Made by a program: the position numbers and the translations under genes. The notes below the pieces were generated by a model. The model saw only the letters and a program-made list of their open reading frames with translations. It searched no databases and was not told where the DNA came from. A DNA stretch of 64,000 nucleotides, taken from Vicia villosa. Lineage: Eukaryota > Streptophyta > Magnoliopsida > Fabales > Fabaceae. This document shows positions 1 to 10,194 of this stretch, in pieces. The DNA lies in the NCBI RefSeq assembly GCF_029867415.1, contig NC_081184.1:75862364-75926363 (forward strand), written 5' to 3'. Every line of letters starts with the position of its first letter. Within the stretch, counting starts at the first letter, position 1.

Positions 1-1183
1 AGTCCGACTCCATTTCCATACTCCTTAGACAAAGCTGTCCAGTGGAATTATAACACTAATGTCTATGTCCATGGAGTTAAGCAAGACACCTTGACTGAAG
101 AGGCCATGAATTTTACTACTCCAACTGTCGATAATATTGTGGGGACTAGTAAAATTACAAGAAGTGGAAGGATCTTTTCACTAGAAATTACTCCAAATGT
201 TGCTACTAATCCCGTCCAGGTCCCAGTTCCTAATCAAGATATCAACGCTCGAGGCAAAGAGCCACTAGTTGAACCAGTTCAAGTACCTGTGGAAGTCACT
301 ATTGAAGATCCTTCGAGGCAAGAAATGGAGGAAATATTGAAAATCATCTGCAAAAGTGATTACAATATTGTCGAACAACTAGGGCACACTGCTTCAAAGA
401 TTTCAATGCTGTCTTTCCTAAAATATTCAGAAGCTCATGCCAAGGCCCTGATGAAGTTCCTAAAAGCTGCACATGTACCACAGGAGATTTCAGTCGACCA
501 ATTCGAAAATTGTGTTGCCAGTCTAACAGTGAATAACGGTCTCGGTTTCTCTGATGCTGATTTAACCCCTGCTGGGAAAAATCACAATAAAGCCCTGCAC
601 ATCTCTATTGAATGTAACGGCACCACTCTGTCTCATGTGCTGGTAGACAACGGTTCCTCTTTGAACGTGTTACCAAAAGCAGTACTGGAAAAAACTTGAC
701 TTCAAAGGAGTTGTGTTACAACCAAGCGATGTTGTGGTATGAGCCTTCGACGGGTCAACAAGAACAATGTACGGAGAAGTTAAGCTCCCAATCAGAGTGG
801 GCTCTCAGATCTTTGATTCTACCTTTTACGTGATGGAAATTCATCCAGCATACTCCTGTTTACTAGGACACCCTTGGATACATGAGGCAAGCGCTGTAAC
901 TTCTACCCTGCATCAGAAGTTAAAGTATCCCGTAAAAGGCAAGGTCGTCACAGTTTATGGCGAAGAAGAATATGTGGTTAGCCACCTGAGTAACTCCAAG
1001 TATGTTGAGATGGATGGTGAATTCATCGAAACCCCCTGCCAATCTTTTGAGGTGGTCCCTCCAAATGTCTCTACTGCCAAACATATTTCTGCTACTCCTG
1101 CTACAAAAATAACTCCAACTATGGCTTCTCTCAAAGATGCTAAAGCTGTGATCGAAGAAGGTGGTTGCACAGTATGGGGATAG
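1..1183 (+). pseudogene. Ogre copy A gag C-terminus and protease, broken
   Basis: This is the end of a Ty3/gypsy Gag and the aspartic protease of an Ogre-type element. The reading frame is open from base 1 and matches copy B at 23888-24456 plus 39120-39712. The protease motif LVDNGSSLNVLP (about 642-680) carries the catalytic Asp; Asn in place of Thr/Ser after it is usual in Tat elements. One extra A in a run near 690 shifts the frame, a TGA follows at about 738, and the remainder (767-1183) is in the new frame. Copy A keeps the residues DSTF in the protease, which a 15-base deletion removes in copy B. Just after 1183 the sequence jumps to the integrase N-terminal region, so RT, RNase H and the intron are missing. 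It is not functional. The gag start lies left of the window. Confidence 0.9.
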
Positions 1184-1411
1184 AAAGCTTCTAAGAAGAT
1201 TTGCCGCCAAATTCTTTCTAAGTAATGGAATCCTGTACAAACGAAACCATGACTAGACTTTTGTAACTCGGTGAACTGACTTTTGTTTTAATAAGCAACA
1301 ATGTTGCGGTGAGCAAGAGTCGCCACCGACTTTTATTTTATCCAATTAGGAAAGGCATAAAAGAACAGGAAAGACCTTCTTTGAAAAAAGATTGAGTTCG
1401 GGGGGTAGGTT

Positions 1412-1459
1412 ATGAAAAGGGAAGGTGTAAGCACCCTTTTCATCCGTAGTTATCTACGG
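1412..1459 (-). promoter_or_regulatory. Twin hairpin of LTR 3' region (solo LTR 1)
   Basis: In element sense (minus strand) hairpin a is CCGTAG-ATAA-CTACGG (1444-1459). It directly abuts hairpin b, ATGAAAAGGG with CCCTTTTCAT (1412-1443, 12-nt loop). Both stems are perfect. The stem sequences differ from those of copies A, B and C, but the pairing is kept. Confidence 0.7.
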
Positions 1460-3335
1460 GCTCTTAGTTGCTTAGCTCACTTTTGTTTGTTTGAAATGTT
1501 TTGAAAGATGTCGTGTGTGTTTAGAAAAACGATTTGATTTTGAGAATGTCTAAAAAGACAATGTTAGAAAACAGGTGTGTGAAAAGCATTTGATTTGAAT
1601 TGTTGTGAGCAAGCACTTAAGAGCTACCTACCCTAAGTTCGAAAGGTCCTTCCCATACTTTAAAGTTTTCCTTGGGCGATAGTACTATCCATACCATTTG
1701 AAGGTAGGTAGTCCTATACATTGGATATGCGGGTCATCGAAAGGTCATCGAATCGTCATAGGGGCTATCCATACCATAAAGAGGGTAGGAAGTCCTATGA
1801 GATGTGAATAGTCATAAAGGCAACCAGTAGAGATACCTTAGCAACCCGAAGGGATTATCATCATTTATCGAAGGCAACTCGAGGGACTAGATCATATTTA
1901 TCGTAGGCAACTCAAAGGGACTATGATATTTATTTCGAAGGGTCAATGATGATTTTGAATCGTAGGCAGCATGTGCTAAGGTATCCCTACACTTCGAGGG
2001 ACATGACTATTATTTTCCGAAAGGCAACCGAGAGGGGAAACCCTAAAGGTGAGTGTGTGCAAAAGTAAAGAAGTGTGTTTAATTTCAGATATTTTAATCT
2101 TTGAAGTTAGTGATCTAACGGTTGATTTTAATCTTATCATACAATCCTATTAGCCATACATCTAAGCAGTATATCACAGTTATATGGTGCGGAAAGTAAA
2201 AAGCAGAAAGAAAAATCCTACGCTATTACATGGCTTCGGGATGGGGAGTACATAATTAAAAACGAGGATAAAATTATTACAGATCCCAAATGAAAGTAAA
2301 AATATATGAGGATTAAGTGAAGTTGTAAATGTCCATGATAATAATTCGGAGGCCTCAAGATTAGTACCTAAAAAAAAAAACAAGAAAGTGTCAGAAAAAT
2401 AACATAGAATAATGAAGTAAAAATATGAATCCGAAATTGATTAAACGAGAAATTTAATTAAAAAGAGAAATCATTTTCTTTTTTGTATTTTTAATATGAA
2501 AAATCAAATCTAGTTCTAGTATTTTTTTATTTTTTTATTTTATATACAAATGAAAGAAGAGAAAATAATTATTCTAATAAACAAGAAATAGAATAGATAA
2601 AACAAAATTAACATGGGCTGAAAAGTAGTGAAATGGGAGTGCATATATAAATCCAGTTCGGGCTTTGCTTACAGAATCCGGCCCAGTTTATCTCATGAGA
2701 GGAAAAGGGAGGTGAAGCTATTAAAATGGTAGTGTGGATTATAGTTGGGTCAGGTTACACTCTTGGTGAAAGCCCAAACAGACTAAGTTGGCAAATGAGA
2801 AACCTTTGGGAACACATAGGGTCCGCCTCCCTTCATCACTCGATTCTCTCACTCAGTTTTACGTTGAACCAACAAAAGCAACAATGTCTATTTGCTCTCA
2901 CCCAGTCTCATTTCTCAAACTCAGTGAAACCTTTTTCTTTCTAATTGAGTAATCAACAACAAATTAACTTTTTCTGCTCGATTCAAATAACATCAACAAT
3001 ATCTATTCCTCAATCAAGCACAAACAAGTTTTAACAGAATAAGGTTCAAGCCAAATAACGACATACGGAATCACGCATTCAGAATATTGACAAACAGCAA
3101 CATGTCGGCTTTAGCGAATCGGAAGCAACAATCAATCAATAAAATAGAATCGAAAGAGAATGAGTTACCAACGGATTCAGATATTTGATGTTGTTGCCGC
3201 GAGTAGCTCAGATCCATCGCGGCGATGTTGTTGATCTTTACACATGCTATTGAATGTTGTTGTTTAATGACGTTAGGGCGATTGATATTGAGCGGAACTG
3301 ATGCGATGTTGTTATTGATTGGAAGCGTCTGTGTG

Positions 3336-4872
3336 CAGGGGTGGCCCTGAGCACGGGCTCGCGGGGCGGGAGCCCAGGGCCCCATAATTTTAGGGGCACT
3401 AAATTTTTTTCTTATCCCTATATATATATTAAAAGAGAATTTTCTATTATAAAAATACTTGCTGGAATTAAAAAAAAATACTGGTTAACAAAATTATAGG
3501 GGCACTACAATGTCAAAATTAATAAAAGAATGTAATTTCTCATAAATAAAATATACAGTAAAATAAAATCAATTAATTCCACTAAAATAAAATCAATTAA
3601 TATATCTATAATTTTAGCAACTAAAGAGTTTGATTGAGGCATTAAAATTAAAACACTGATATAGAATTTTTTTTATATTATTGATCTCAAAATTAAGAGT
3701 GAAACATTACCTTATAACTAGGCAAACAAGATAATGATCCCAAAATTAAGAGTGGAGTCGAATCTTTAGCAACTCGTGGAATTGTAAACTTTGAATTTTT
3801 AGTAGCTATGAGTATTTGGTTTGAATTGTTAACTGTTGTTAATGAAATTAGCAAAAGTTTGAAAAAAAAAAAGACATGCGTATTGATATGGCTATAGAAC
3901 TAGTAAAAGGTTTGATCAAGAATTTGAAAAAATATAGAGAATCTGGATTTTTAAATGCTAAGGCTAGTGCTGAAAAGATTGGGAATGAAATGGAGATTGA
4001 ATCTGTGTTTATTCAAAAACATCAAATTAGTAGAAAACAACATTATGAGTTTGTTGAAGAGTCTTTTCGAAATCATTATTTCTTATATATTGTAGATCAA
4101 ACAATTGGCTCACTTGATAGAAGATTTTAGCAGTATAGCATATATGAAAGTATTTTTGGAATCTTGTTTAATATTGAAAGGCTTAGATCATTATCTGATA
4201 AGGGCTTGAAAGCATGTTGTAAACATCTTGAAACTTGTTTAAAACATGACGATTCTCCTCATCTTGATTGTGAAATTTTGTTTGAAGAATTGAAAGTTAT
4301 TAGAGAAGTTGTAACAGTTGAATCAAAATCAAGCTATATGATATTGAGTTCTTTAAAGACTTTTAATTGTTTTCTTAATGCATGCATAGATTATAGAGTA
4401 ATATTGACTATTCCTATCAGTGTTGCATCTACTAAAAGAAGTTTTTCTAAATTAAAACTATTAAAATCTTGTTTGAGATCAACTATGTCACAAGATAGAT
4501 TAAATAGTCTTGCGTTCATTTCAATTGAAAATAATTTTTTGAAGAACCTTGATTATAAACAAACTATTAACGATTTTGCAACAAAAATGCTAAGAGGATG
4601 ATATTTAAATAATTTTAAAAGTTTGGTCAATTTTTTTATAGGAAAAAAATGGGATCAAGAAGAAGAAGTCTCTTTATAGTGGTTTATGTTTTGATGTAGT
4701 ATAAACATTGATTCAGAGATTCATATTTCTATTCTTTTTGCACAATATCAAATGAAAATGTGTTTTTTATCCAATTATTTCATTTATCTTTATGTATTTA
4801 TTGTTAAAAAAATTATAGGGGCACCACTCTTTTGATTCGCCCAAGGCACCCAAATTCAAAGGACCGGCCCTG
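3336..4872 (+). mobile_element. Deleted hAT DNA transposon nested in solo LTR 1
   Basis: The element is flanked by a perfect 8-bp target duplication, tctgtgtg (3328-3335 and 4873-4880), as expected for hAT. Its ends are imperfect inverted repeats: left CAGGGGTGGCCCT, right (reverse complement) CAGGGCCGGTCCT. Subterminal copies of a motif like AAAATTATAGGGGCAC occur near 3393, 3495 and 4814. At 1537 bp it is far shorter than an autonomous hAT and keeps only the C-terminal part of a transposase. It inserted after the solo LTR's parent element had arrived. Confidence 0.92.
3876..4601 (+). pseudogene. hAT transposase C-terminal remnant
   Basis: Two stretches in the same frame (3876-4130 and 4164-4601) are separated by an in-frame TAG at 4128-4130. 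The second includes the hAT C-terminal dimerisation region: a conserved aliphatic stretch followed by ASTKRSFSKLKLLKSCLRST and SQDRLNSLAFISIE, as in TTF-type and zinc-finger-MYM-like hAT proteins. The BED zinc finger and the catalytic core of the N-terminal half are absent. It is a dead fragment inside an element whose ends still look intact enough to have been moved by a full-length relative. Confidence 0.85.
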
Positions 4873-6282
4873 TCTGTGTGGATGGTGCTGATGTGATGAA
4901 ACTGACGAGCTGCTTGTTGTTGGAAGCTGAAAGGTGAATAGAAGGTGTTACTCAGGTTATTCACTTCTCATTCTCGAATCCGCTTTAACCTGTTGTTGTC
5001 GGATTTTGAATTGAAGGTTCGCGTTGATGCTGAGTCGTGACTTGAATCGGTTTATTGAAGGACGCTCGAGTCGAGTTATTGGCTGAGCGGTGTTGCAGTT
5101 CTGATTGTTGATGGCTTCCGTTTTTTCTCTATATAGCAAATGAGTCTGCTCTGGTTCCAGTATTTTTGCCTGGATTCACAACAAAGAAAGAAAATAACAT
5201 TATTCTAATCCATGTTCTTATTATCCTTTTTTTTTGGCGACAATGTTGGGTTTTTTTTATAAATTTAAATTGCATGATGTTAGTGATACAAGGATTTGTG
5301 ATGTGTGAGGCAGAAAGCAGACACAACTTATTTGGTTATATCAGTAAAATTAGTTTGAAGCAAAAACTTGTTGTGAGCTTGTTGTTAACGTGCAATTTTT
5401 ACCGGTTACATGGTGTAAAATTATAAACGATGGTGAAAATAGTTTTTTTATTTCGGTAGAGACTAGATCGTAAAAAGAAAAGTGTTATTCACTTGCTAGA
5501 AAAAAATGTTTGATAGAAAAGGGTTTGACTATATATACCCACACAAAGGCTTTATGTTCAATGTTTAGGAAAGTTATGCGTATTGTTGCTGAATGAAAAA
5601 TCGATTTTGGTTTTATAGTTAAAAGTGAAGAAGAAGAAAACCATCAGCATAATCATCATTTGGTGTAAAAAGATGAAGTTAAAAAATTAAACGGTGGGGG
5701 GCCTCATATAAAAATCATCGGCCAAAAGTTTGAGAAAAAGTTTTAAAAAACGGGAAGGCCTCATAGATTAATCATTGGCCAAAGGAGGAGTTTTTAAAAA
5801 AACGTATAAAAAACTTTGAACAAGAAATATGTAAATAAAAAAATGAGAATTATTAGGAAATTGTTAGGATTGTTGATCGGTTGATGGAGGAAAGTTTCAG
5901 GAAATTGTTGATGAAAAAAGATGGTGGAGAGGTGCCTTTTTATAGGCTGAAAATTAGGTCAAAATAATCCTAAAAAGGAAAAGATACAACCCAGAGGCCC
6001 ATGGACCTTCTATTTGCAAGTCTTTCATTCTTACCAATTGTGCTATGTTATTTATTTGAAATAAAAAGCCAATTGAAAGTATATGAAGTATCGACCAGCA
6101 TTTTCTATTTATTAAAATATAAGCAATTTAAGAGTAAACTACTATATTTTTAAAATAGACTTTAAATCGAATATTTATAAAATTCAGGATTTCAATGTAA
6201 ATGAACCCGAGATTTTATAAAATCCAATTTTTTGAAATAGTTTAAAATTTCGAAAAGTGTGGGCAAATTTTGGGGTATGACA

Positions 6283-7389
6283 ACTTTGCTTCGTTGTGTG
6301 AACAAGAAGGAAGCAGAACAGATTATGGAAGGCATACACGATGGTGCTTTTGGTACTCATTCAAGTGGACATACAATGGCTAAAAAGATTCTGAGAGCAG
6401 GTTATTACTGGTCTACCATGGAGACAGACTGCCATCATCACTCCAGAACTTGTCACAAATGCCAGATATATGCCGACAAAGTACATGTACCTCCAATCCC
6501 ATTAAACGTCCTGACGGCTCCTTGGCCCTTTGCAATGTGGGGTATTGATATGATTGGAGAAATCAAACCTACTGCCTCCAACGGACATCGCTTTATCCTG
6601 GTCGCTATTGACTACTTCACAAAGTGGGTAGAAGCAGCCTCGTTTGCTTCAGTCACCAAGAACGTTGTGGCCCGATTTATCAAGCATAATCTCACTTGTC
6701 GGTATGGCATCCCTGAAAGGATCATCACAGACAATGGCACAAATTTAAACAACAGGATGATTACTGAACTCTGCACGCAGTTCCAGATCAAACATCATAA
6801 TTCATCCCCATATCGGCCAAAGATGAATGGCGCGGTAGAAGCTGCCAACAAGAACATCAAAAAGATCATACAAAAGATGACAGTAACCTACAAAGACTGG
6901 CATGAGATGTTACCTTTTGCTCTTCATGGTTATCGCACATCAGCGCGTACTTCAACAGGGGCAACTCCATTTTCCTTAGTCTATGGTATGGAGGCAGTTC
7001 TTCCAATTGAAATTCAGATTCCTTCCCTAAGGATTATGAAAGAAGCTGATCTAGACGAAGACGATTGGATTCAGACTCGGTTGGACCAAATAAACTTGAT
7101 TGATGAGAAGAGGCTCGCAGCTATTTGTCATGGTCATTTGTACCAGAAACGTATGATCAAAGCCTTCAACAAGAAAGTCAAAAGTCAGGCATATCAGATC
7201 GGTGATTTGGTTGTCAAACGTATCATTTTACCACAAGGTGACCCCCGAGGCAAGTGGACTCCCACTTATGAGGGACCATTTGTAATCAAGAAGGTATTCT
7301 CCGGCGGAGCCATGTTGCTTACCACTATGGACGACAAGGATTTCCCACACCCTGTAAATGCGGACATAGTCAAAAAGTACTTCGCTTAA
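6283..7389 (+). pseudogene. Ogre copy A integrase segment, open but decapitated
   Basis: This is the integrase (DDE recombinase) and pol C-terminus, which inserts Ogre cDNA into the genome. The frame is open from the target duplication to a TAA at 7387-7389. The HHCC zinc-binding N-domain (H-x-H spacing with CHKC) is at about 6330-6470. The catalytic Asp residues lie in WGIDMIG and ITDNGTNLN, and the catalytic Glu is present in NGAVEAANKN (GAA at 6838-6840). The tail has a GPY/F-like module (YEGPFVIKKVFSGGAMLL). The first part of the domain is cut off at 1256 by the solo LTR insertion. Unlike copy B, this copy has no internal stop and keeps the catalytic Glu, but it has no upstream pol left. 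Confidence 0.92.
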
Positions 7390-7399
7390 AGAAAAGCTC

Positions 7400-7545
7400 G
7401 CTAAGTTGAAAACCTAAAAGGGCGACTTAGGCAAAAAAATGAGCGTCTCGGTGGATTGAAAACCTGAAAGCGCGATCCAGGCAAAAGTTAGAGACTAAAA
7501 AATAATAATTATCCCGGTAGGCTGAAAACCTGAAAAGGCAGCCTA
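7400..7545 (+). promoter_or_regulatory. Post-integrase array of three hairpins (copy A)
   Basis: Starting 11 nt after the integrase stop there are three stem-loops: CTAAGTTG/CGACTTAG (7401-7430), TGGATTG/CGATCCA (7452-7479) and TAGGCTG/CAGCCTA (7518-7545). All have a near-identical loop (AAAACCTRAAARG type) and are followed by GGCAAAA. The stems differ in sequence but pair, with one G-U each in the first two. The function is unknown; an RNA-level role is inferred (3' end processing, packaging or translation control). Confidence 0.65.
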
Positions 7546-8727
7546 GGCAAAAGTTAGGAAATAAAGTGTACGACTATGTCCCGTTTGGCTACCCACTCAC
7601 CTTCAAGGTTCAACACATCAAAGGCACCAATCAGTCCAATCATTTTCTTCCAACAAGTGAGGGATGAGATACTCGAAGACAGATTGGCAATAGCAGAATT
7701 GAAACTTGACTGGATTGTTTTCACATAGCTATCTCCCTTTATAAGTACTTTTCAAAGTTTTATGACAATTTCCTACTACTAGGATTTTTGTCTCCTTGTA
7801 CTAATCCGCCTATTATGGTTCTCTTTCAAAATCAATATAGTTCATGCTCAAAATCAATGTTTTCACTTTTTCTGTTTTGAACATATAAACATCCCAATGA
7901 TAATTTTGAATGAACATATGCATTTGAATATGACTGATGTTTATAAGAAAACAGGAATAGCATTCAGGTAATGTCCCAATCATCTGGACATCATCCTGAA
8001 ACCAGCATCGGGAGAAAAGTTCTCCAACAGAGATATGTTTCTTGGCAAAATCATCAATGAGATTTTTCTCTCCAACAAAGTGATTTGAGAAACCTTATTC
8101 CCCAGCAGGGCTGTTCAAGATCACTATCTCCAGAAGGTTTGATCCTCCACACCGAGGCTTGGTCAAATAGTGCATCGGAGGATTACGCATCTTTCTTATT
8201 CCCACTCAAGGTGCATCAAAATCAGAACTTTCAAATTATCCTTCATCCTCGAACGGTAGTCAAATATCCCTCAACAGAACACCCTGGTCCGTAAGGAAGT
8301 TCCCCAGCTGAGTGTACTCGAACAAGATAGTAAAGATCATCAACAATCATAATGCCTTCGTTTCCAAAATAGCAAGCAGGGATTTATTTTCCCTATCAGA
8401 AGTTTGATACGCTCTAAATTGCATAAGTCATACATCATACGCATATTCATACATAGCATATAATGTTTCATGACAAACGCATACATAACATGCACGTTTC
8501 TCATTTAGTTTGAGAATCTCAACATATACATTACATGCATCATGACATTGCATGTCACTAACTTGGTTTTTCAGGTAGACGAATATTCACAGCAAATTTA
8601 TTCTCAATCACATGCAGTGTTCCCCTGGATTCTATTCAGACGAACATTCCTCTCAGATATAATCAAGCCAAAGATTCATTCTGAAGAGATCTCTCTTTCC
8701 AAGTCACCTATCAACTCAAAACAAGCG
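7546..8727 (+). other. Ogre copy A 3' noncoding region
   Basis: This is noncoding sequence between the hairpin array and the tandem repeats. It is paralleled by 44409-45599 in copy B with scattered substitutions and small indels. No reading frame is conserved between the two copies. Confidence 0.75.
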
Positions 8728-9092
8728 ACACAGATCAAACTCGATACCTTGGACGGTTCCTAAATGATCTACCTTCAGATCAAAGTCGATACCTTGGACG
8801 GTTCCTAAATGATCTACCTTCAGATCTATGTCGATACCTCAGACGGTTCCTTAATTATCTACCTTCAGATCTAAGTCGATACCTTAGACGGTTCCTTAAA
8901 AGCAGTCAATCTTCAAGATCCAAAGCGGATACCTCAGACGGTTCCACAACGATCAACCTTCAAAGATCTAAAGCTGATACCTCAGACGTCTCCACATAGA
9001 TCAACTTTCAAAATCTAAAGCGGAAAAACTTTGGACAGTTCCGTAACGATCAGCCTCCAAGACTTAAAGCGGTAACCTCGGACGGTTCCGAA
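8728..9092 (+). repeat. Tandem repeat, about 8 units of about 45 bp, 3' region of copy A
   Basis: Diverged units are built on TCGATACCTTGGACGGTTCC followed by a spacer with GATCTACCTTCAGATC. The first units are nearly identical and later ones drift (AAAGCGGATACCTCAGACGG). The array sits just upstream of the PPT and 3' LTR. This is the place where Ogre elements are known to grow variable tandem arrays that can seed satellites. Confidence 0.85.
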
Positions 9093-9361
9093 ATGGTCAA
9101 CGCAGAGGTTTTCAAATCCTTCATCAAGATATAACCAATGGATTCATTCTGATGAATAAATCATCAACACATTCGCTAGATGGCATCTGAAAGCCCATCT
9201 CAGGTAATGTTTTGATCTGCCAACGACATTTCTCAGACAGCACTCAGTGCAAATTCCAGCATCACTTCTGGCAGAGGTAAGTGCAAATTTTCAGGGCATC
9301 TAAATATTCAATCATCTTCTACCTTCAGATTCCAATCGGTCTCTTCAGGTTTAAGAAGATT

Positions 9362-9374
9362 GAATAGGGGCAAC
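9362..9374 (+). promoter_or_regulatory. Polypurine tract of copy A
   Basis: The sequence GAATAGGGGCAAC immediately precedes the LTR start TGTTATACCCC. It is the expected primer site for plus-strand synthesis. The same block ends copy B (46192-46204) and, with slight changes, element C (34656-34668). Confidence 0.7.
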
Positions 9375-9926
9375 TGTTATACCCCAAAATTTGCCCGCAT
9401 CTTTTTTAGAAAGAAGGCAACAGACTTCTGTCTGAAAATTGGGAGTTTCATATAATCTTGATTTTATTTCATAAATATCCTGATTTTATGAATACTCAGT
9501 TTTTAGAATTTTTTTATACGATATTTTGGTTCGCTGTTGAATTTATTCTTACACAAACGCCAAGTACCGTTTATTACTTCACACGCGCTGTTTATATGAG
9601 ATTTATTTGCAGATAAATAGTACTGACGCAATTGGTACAAAATTAAATTTTGCAGGCGCAGAGTACGGGGATTCTGACTGTACTGGTAACAAGTAAATTA
9701 TTATTAGTTTTGTTTTCCCACTAATTTTTGTACTATATTATTATTTTCAAAATCTCTTCCTTTCTTTTCAAATCTCTTTCTTTCAAATCAAATCTTAACT
9801 TTATTCTATACATCTCTCTTTTCAAACCCTACCATACACTTTCTTTCAAATCCTACTACCACTCAAATTTTCCTTTTTTGTACGGAATCACTTCATTCCC
9901 CAACGTCTCTATCCTTCTTTTCACTC

Positions 9927-9934
9927 TATAAATA
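9927..9934 (+). promoter_or_regulatory. TATA box candidate 1 in LTR1
   Basis: TATAAATA lies in a pyrimidine-rich context and is conserved at 46781-46788 in the other LTR. It lies about 100 nt upstream of the small ORF at 10026. Confidence 0.5.
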
Positions 9935-10025
9935 CCTCTCATTTTTTCATAAATTCTCACATCAAATTTCAACTCATTTCTCAAACTTCTACCTCATAAT
10001 TATTTTCTCTTCTTCCCGGGCAAAA

Positions 10026-10194
10026 ATGGCAAAGTGGATGGATAATGTGTTTTCTTATGGTCATCATTGTTTTGGTGGTGATCATGTCCTTTTTCTGTCT
10101 GCATAGTCCTGAAAAATGCGGACCTGGGTTGCTTACACTCCCGTTCATCTATATGTTGTTATTTATAGCATGGGTTTTTAATCGTCATTTTTAA
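10026..10194 (+). pseudogene. Frameshifted copy of LTR-encoded 55-codon membrane ORF
   Basis: This is the LTR1 counterpart of the intact ORF at 46880-47047. It has the same ATG context (CAAAAATGGC) and the same downstream sequence. A one-base length difference in GATAATGTGTTTTC versus GATACGTTTTTTC shifts the frame after about 6 codons and leads to early termination. Either this copy lost the ORF or copy LTR2 gained it. Confidence 0.45.

Larger units (their letters stand above)
1262..6282 (-). mobile_element. Solo LTR of an Ogre-type element, inserted in integrase of copy A
   Basis: Read on the minus strand it starts TGTCATACCCCAAAATTTGC and ends in ...TTACA. It is flanked by a perfect 5-bp target duplication, acttt (1257-1261 and 6283-6287). 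Removing it restores continuity of the integrase sequence as seen in copy B near 43154. No internal region is present, so this is a solo LTR left by LTR-LTR recombination. It is 5021 bp long, or about 3.5 kb without the nested hAT element. Its 3' end resembles the LTR of copy D. A minus-strand TATA box lies at 5935-5944, the twin hairpin at 1412-1459, and a PBS-like TGGCGACTCT at 1316-1325. Short reading frames inside it look accidental. Confidence 0.93.
1..9374 (+). mobile_element. Ogre copy A, internal region (3' part), interrupted
   Basis: This internal region contains gag end, protease, a deletion junction, a split integrase and a long 3' noncoding tail ending in a polypurine tract. The tail runs directly into the LTR at 9375. 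That LTR is then followed by a PBS and a second internal region, so A and B form a head-to-tail array sharing one LTR. Bases 6283-9374 match 43154-46204 of copy B closely along their whole length. The solo LTR at 1262-6282 is a later insertion into it. The Ogre assignment rests on the sequence relation to copy B, which has ORF1, the pro/RT intron and the PBS type. Confidence 0.9.

Noticed and set aside
3071..3385. Minus-strand 104-codon frame spanning the left end of the hAT element
   Set aside because: It crosses the insertion boundary at 3336, so it cannot be a conserved gene.
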